A DNA stretch of 9,483 nt from DASXMX01 sp036794395. Its GTDB lineage: Bacteria > Planctomycetota > Phycisphaerae > Tepidisphaerales > Tepidisphaeraceae. Below the pieces are notes generated by a model. The model saw nothing but the letters and a program-made list of their open reading frames with translations. It was not told the origin of the DNA and did no database searches. How positions within the stretch are numbered: position 1 is the first letter of the stretch; the number at the start of each line of letters is the position of its first letter. Shown here piece by piece: positions 7,135 through 9,483 of the stretch. A program made the position numbers and the translations under genes. The stretch spans positions 1-9,483 of the forward strand of contig DAIRGS010000270.1 in NCBI GenBank assembly GCA_036794395.1. Reading direction: 5' to 3'.

Positions 7135-7167
7135 TTCACCACGAAGTCCTCGCGTCTTCGTGTTGAA
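7135..7167 (-). terminator. Hairpin downstream of the - strand gene, possible terminator
   Basis: CACGAAG (7140-7146) pairs with CTTCGTG (7156-7162) around a nine-base loop. The stem extends through one mismatch by four more pairs (TTCA/TGAA). On the - strand it begins 15 bases after the stop of the membrane-protein gene, a usual terminator position. No U-run follows on either strand, so it may instead stabilise the 3' end or depend on another factor. Confidence 0.35.
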
Positions 7168-7182
7168 GCATGAGCTCACCAT

Positions 7183-8490
7183 TTATCGTCGTTTCCCGGT
7201 TATCGCCTGCGGTTTGCGTATCGGACGCTTGGGCGGAGCCACCACGGCGTTTGATGCCCGCACATGCCTTTGCAGGACCCACGGGAATTCGCGGTGGTGC
7301 GCCCGGTACATCATCGCCACGCAGTAACAAAAATAGTGCATAAGAATGATGCCCCCGGCCAGCATCGGCACGACCAGGACCCATCGCAGATACCAATGCC
7401 CGCTCCCGTTCGATTGCATTGACGAGGCAATCGCCATGCTTGACCCCACAAACCCCCAGAGGTAGCTCACCCCAGCCGCGATCCAAACGATCGTGGTAAA
7501 GAAATACGCCGGGCCGCATCGCGATATCACTTTTGCCACGCGATCGGGCCGGAGATTCAAAGGTGTGCCGCTTCCCACCAGCGTCAACAAAATCGCCGGG
7601 AAAAAAAACGTTCCGATTCCCGCAACGAGCGCCGCCAGCACCACAGGCGCGGCCTGCGGAAGCTCCGGCATCGACGTCAATATGATCGACAGCGGAATCA
7701 TCAGCCCGTAACAAATCAACAGCGACCCAAACAGATTGCAGAACGGCAGCCAGATATCCCCATACCACTCGATGTCCCGCAGCGGCCGCGGCAAGTCATC
7801 CTTTTCGAATGGCCCAAGGTCCTCAATCACGTTTCCATAGTGCGACGCAATTGTCGCCATCATCGGGGGCACCGCGATCCCCAGGAAAAACACGCCCGCG
7901 GATACTACAAACTGGACCGGCCACAAAAACGCGTGCATCAGGAAGATTGCGAACATCACCGCCATGTTCGGCGGCGAAAATAAATGTGCGAACCCCCGCG
8001 CCAACGACAGTTCATGACGTGCCCCGCCAATCGCGTAGTTCAGCGTCGCGGACGCCTTAGCCATGGGGATCGAATCCGGGTCCGGCACAATGACCCCACC
8101 CATTCGATTCGATAGCTCAAAGGAATGAATCAGTTCTCCGGTTTCGGGGTCATATCGCGGCGCGCCTGTCCGAATCGGATCATCCAGCGGCACCATCTCA
8201 CCGCGGGCCTCATCCAGTTCCTCGTCGCTGATCCGCATATCCTTGTCATCGCCATGCACATCGAGCGCGCCTCGGGTATACACGTAGATCAATTCCGCCG
8301 CCGCCTCGGGATTGTCCAAAACCGGCGCTTCGTCGAGCTTGTAAAGCCCTTCGTCGGTAATCGAGGCAAGATCCTGGTGCAGAGGGATATCGTTCAGCAG
8401 CCCGCATTTGGGACACTGAATCAGCCCTCCCGCCTCTTCGTCGGGCAGGCTGAACTTGAAGTTGCACTTACACGAAAATCCAATCGCCAT
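7183..8490 (-). CDS. Zinc-ribbon multi-pass membrane protein, function unknown
   Basis: This gene encodes 435 residues. The N-terminus looks like a short zinc ribbon: FSCKCNFKF and QCPKCG place cysteines at 7, 9, 26 and 29, with the DEEAGG pattern common in planctomycete zinc-ribbon proteins between them. Residues about 40-165 are acidic and hydrophilic, probably a flexible cytoplasmic region. Roughly six membrane segments follow, at about 175-190, 193-213, 248-272, 281-304, 329-352 and 369-395. The C-terminus is basic (KRPIRKPQAITGKRR). I do not recognise the membrane domain; it has the general look of YIP1- or DUF4013-like integral membrane domains, but no residues prove this. The ATG at 8490 is chosen because the zinc ribbon begins directly after it; no clear ribosome site precedes it. 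The gene converges on fliA and need not be flagellar. Confidence 0.85.
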   Translation of the reverse strand: MAIGFSCKCNFKFSLPDEEAGGLIQCPKCGLLNDIPLHQDLASITDEGLYKLDEAPVLDNPEAAAELIYVYTRGALDVHGDDKDMRISDEELDEARGEMVPLDDPIRTGAPRYDPETGELIHSFELSNRMGGVIVPDPDSIPMAKASATLNYAIGGARHELSLARGFAHLFSPPNMAVMFAIFLMHAFLWPVQFVVSAGVFFLGIAVPPMMATIASHYGNVIEDLGPFEKDDLPRPLRDIEWYGDIWLPFCNLFGSLLICYGLMIPLSIILTSMPELPQAAPVVLAALVAGIGTFFFPAILLTLVGSGTPLNLRPDRVAKVISRCGPAYFFTTIVWIAAGVSYLWGFVGSSMAIASSMQSNGSGHWYLRWVLVVPMLAGGIILMHYFCYCVAMMYRAHHREFPWVLQRHVRASNAVVAPPKRPIRKPQAITGKRR

Positions 8491-8644
8491 TGCGTTCGCC
8501 CGTCACAAGGACGCAGAATTGCAGGGACTGACGCTCTACACCGGCGCTGTCAAGTATAACGACGGAGACGATCCGTGCCGCTTGCATCGTTACCGCCGTT
8601 CTGTCCGTCCCCAACGTTAAGGGCCTCCATCCTCGCCATCGCTT

Positions 8645-8726
8645 CCCGGCTTGCCCAGACTCAGGCAAATTGTATGTCTGTTGAAGCCGGGCAGCACCCC
8701 AAGGGGTGGGCAGCACCCGGGGCCCC
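8645..8726. repeat. GC-rich inverted and direct repeat cluster
   Basis: CCCGGCTT (8645-8652) pairs with AAGCCGGG (8684-8691), enclosing a second stem CAGAC/GTCTG (8656-8660, 8676-8680). Next to it, GGGCAGCACCC occurs twice in direct orientation, 19 bases apart (8689-8699 and 8708-8718), around the palindrome CACCCC-AA-GGGGTG (8695-8708). The cluster ends in the palindrome GGGGCCCC (8719-8726). It finishes 12 bases before the ribosome site of the next gene, so it would lie in the leader or promoter of that gene. Confidence 0.75.
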
Positions 8727-8737
8727 TGAGTTGCTTC

Positions 8738-8743
8738 AAGAGG
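8738..8743 (+). promoter_or_regulatory. Ribosome binding site of the last gene
   Basis: AAGAGG lies seven bases before ATG 8751 and supports that start over the in-frame TTG at 8745. Confidence 0.6.
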
Positions 8744-8750
8744 CTTGTCG

Positions 8751-9434
8751 ATGTTAAAAACCACCGCCGCGGACGCCGCCGATGTACTCAAAAGCGCACT
8801 CGCCACGCTTCCCTCCGAAGCCGAGGCCCGAAGCGATTTCTTTGTCCAATGGCGCACCCGCACCATCGAACTCCTCGAACGGCTCTTCCCGCAAGACGCT
8901 GAGCCCACCCGGCTATTCAAGGAGCTCGAATTCAGCCCGCGCCGGATTGCCAAAAATGATCCCCGCGAAGACCAGCTTCGCCTTGATGCTTACCTCGCCG
9001 GCTGCGCCGCCGCCCGATCGCTGATCGAATCACTGATCCAGAAGGTCGCAGCTTCATTATTCGAACCATCGGCCCAGGTGCAGGGCGAAGCACAAACCCC
9101 CGCAATCCTGATCGATACCACACCCGTTTCCGATGCCGACGGCGTCATTTCCGGAGGAAAAATGGATACGCTTGAACTCTGTGCCCCGGTCCGCAGCAGC
9201 CTCTCCCGCGTCCTTGGAGCCTGGGATCGTGGCGATCGCGACACTGCCCTGGTTCTCTCAGCCCAGCTCCTGGCCGAACTGACCCTTCTCGCCCGAGACG
9301 ACCGATTCAAAGGCGCATTCGAGAAGGTCGTAAGCAACGCCTTTGACGAGGGTGCAACAGAAGCCGTCAAAGCCTCCGCCCCCAAGTGCATGTGGTCGCT
9401 CGTGGCCGCGATGAATGAAGTGATGAAGGCCTAG
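8751..9434 (+). CDS. Hypothetical helical protein
   Basis: This gene encodes 227 residues from ATG 8751. I do not recognise the family. The sequence is predicted soluble, with no signal peptide or membrane segment. An N-terminal helical half (1 to about 105) includes FFVQWRTRTIELLERLFP and a region rich in Arg, Asp and Glu ending in AYLAGCAAARSLIESLI. A short Gly/Pro/Thr-rich stretch around 110-140 is probably a linker. The C-terminal half is again alpha-helical (SSLSRVLGAWDRGDRDTALV, then LLAELTLLARDDRF). The two-helical-domain layout resembles accessory or scaffold proteins, but no catalytic motif is seen. It is divergent from the zinc-ribbon membrane gene and separated from the flagellar operon by it, so no pathway can be assigned. 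Confidence 0.8.
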   Translation: MLKTTAADAADVLKSALATLPSEAEARSDFFVQWRTRTIELLERLFPQDAEPTRLFKELEFSPRRIAKNDPREDQLRLDAYLAGCAAARSLIESLIQKVAASLFEPSAQVQGEAQTPAILIDTTPVSDADGVISGGKMDTLELCAPVRSSLSRVLGAWDRGDRDTALVLSAQLLAELTLLARDDRFKGAFEKVVSNAFDEGATEAVKASAPKCMWSLVAAMNEVMKA

Positions 9435-9438
9435 TGCT

Positions 9439-9466
9439 TTGTCACGCCTTTGATTTGGGGTAATCT
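9439..9466 (+). promoter_or_regulatory. Possible sigma-70-type promoter at the window end
   Basis: TTGTCA (9439-9444) and TAATCT (9461-9466) are separated by 16 bases, just after the stop of the last gene. The -35 matches five of six consensus bases. The -10 matches only three, though these include the key first, second and sixth positions. The downstream gene would lie outside the window, so this is a weak call. Confidence 0.22.
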
Positions 9467-9483
9467 TCGGTGGCGGTCAAGGA

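Larger units (their letters stand above)
6855..7182. other. Non-coding gap between convergent genes
   Basis: This 328-bp stretch lies between the end of fliA and the end of the - strand gene. I see no credible gene in it. It is dominated by a 200-nt inverted-repeat element (6889-7088) and a further hairpin at 7135-7167; both are listed separately. Its position between two converging transcripts suits a bidirectional transcription barrier. Confidence 0.8.
8491..8750. other. Divergent intergenic region
   Basis: These 260 bases separate the start of the - strand membrane-protein gene from the start of the + strand hypothetical gene, so both promoters probably lie here. The left half (8491-8640) shows no clear structure beyond a TATACT-like hexamer on the - strand at 8553-8558. 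The right half holds the repeat and hairpin cluster listed separately. No gene is supported. Confidence 0.7.

Noticed and set aside
6855..7182. CRISPR array or tRNA in the convergent gap
   Set aside because: The repeats are a single inverted pair, not regularly spaced direct repeats, and no cloverleaf or CCA-type acceptor stem could be traced.
7136..7768. A second - strand frame within the zinc-ribbon membrane gene
   Set aside because: It is an alternative frame of the same DNA; the 435-residue frame has a coherent ribbon plus membrane helices and is preferred.
8548..8558. Overlapping TTGACA and TATACT hexamers on the - strand upstream of the membrane-protein gene
   Set aside because: TTGACA has no -10-like partner at 16-18 bases, and TATACT has only a poor -35 (GCGGCA) at 17 bases; a promoter is possible but not supported well enough to list.

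Overview
The window is the distal part of a flagellar export and placement operon, followed by a convergent gene pair and one further hypothetical gene. All flagellar genes read on the + strand: the 3' end of an upstream gene (possibly fliR), flhB, flhA, flhF, flhG, a small two-helix membrane protein, and the flagellar sigma factor fliA. This order is widespread in flagellated bacteria. Moderately high GC, weak Shine-Dalgarno use at several genes, and a predicted membrane protein starting with a CxC...CxxC zinc ribbon together suggest a Planctomycetota-like bacterium, perhaps of the Phycisphaerae. That placement is an inference from style, not from a database match.

Layout: 3-113 is the tail of the upstream gene. 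147-4645 holds flhB, flhA and flhF (export gate and SRP-like GTPase). 4755-5687 is flhG (MinD-like ATPase). 5697-5939 is the small membrane protein, probably translationally coupled to flhG. 6066-6854 is fliA. A 328-bp non-coding gap (6855-7182) separates fliA from a convergent - strand gene (7183-8490) for a zinc-ribbon multi-pass membrane protein. A 260-bp divergent gap (8491-8750) leads to a + strand hypothetical gene (8751-9434).

How the genes work together: FlhB and FlhA form the switch and the cytoplasmic docking ring of the flagellar type III export gate. FlhF and FlhG set flagellar position and number; FlhG carries the N-terminal DQAxxLR motif that stimulates the FlhF GTPase, and a MinD-like amphipathic C-terminus. 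FliA transcribes late flagellar genes, so the operon joins building the export gate to the switch in gene expression.

The most unusual content is non-coding. Three of the gaps carry structured repeats. There is a 7-bp tandem array directly before the flhA start, and a 70-nt near-perfect palindrome filling most of the flhF-flhG gap. A 200-nt REPIN-like element lies between the convergent genes: two inverted 71-nt arms, each with a TCC-loop hairpin whose stems differ by compensatory changes, and 17-bp perfect inner arms. A GC-rich repeat cluster also lies upstream of the last gene. No complete new enzyme system is evident; the repeat elements and the two or three unrecognised proteins are the parts worth following up.
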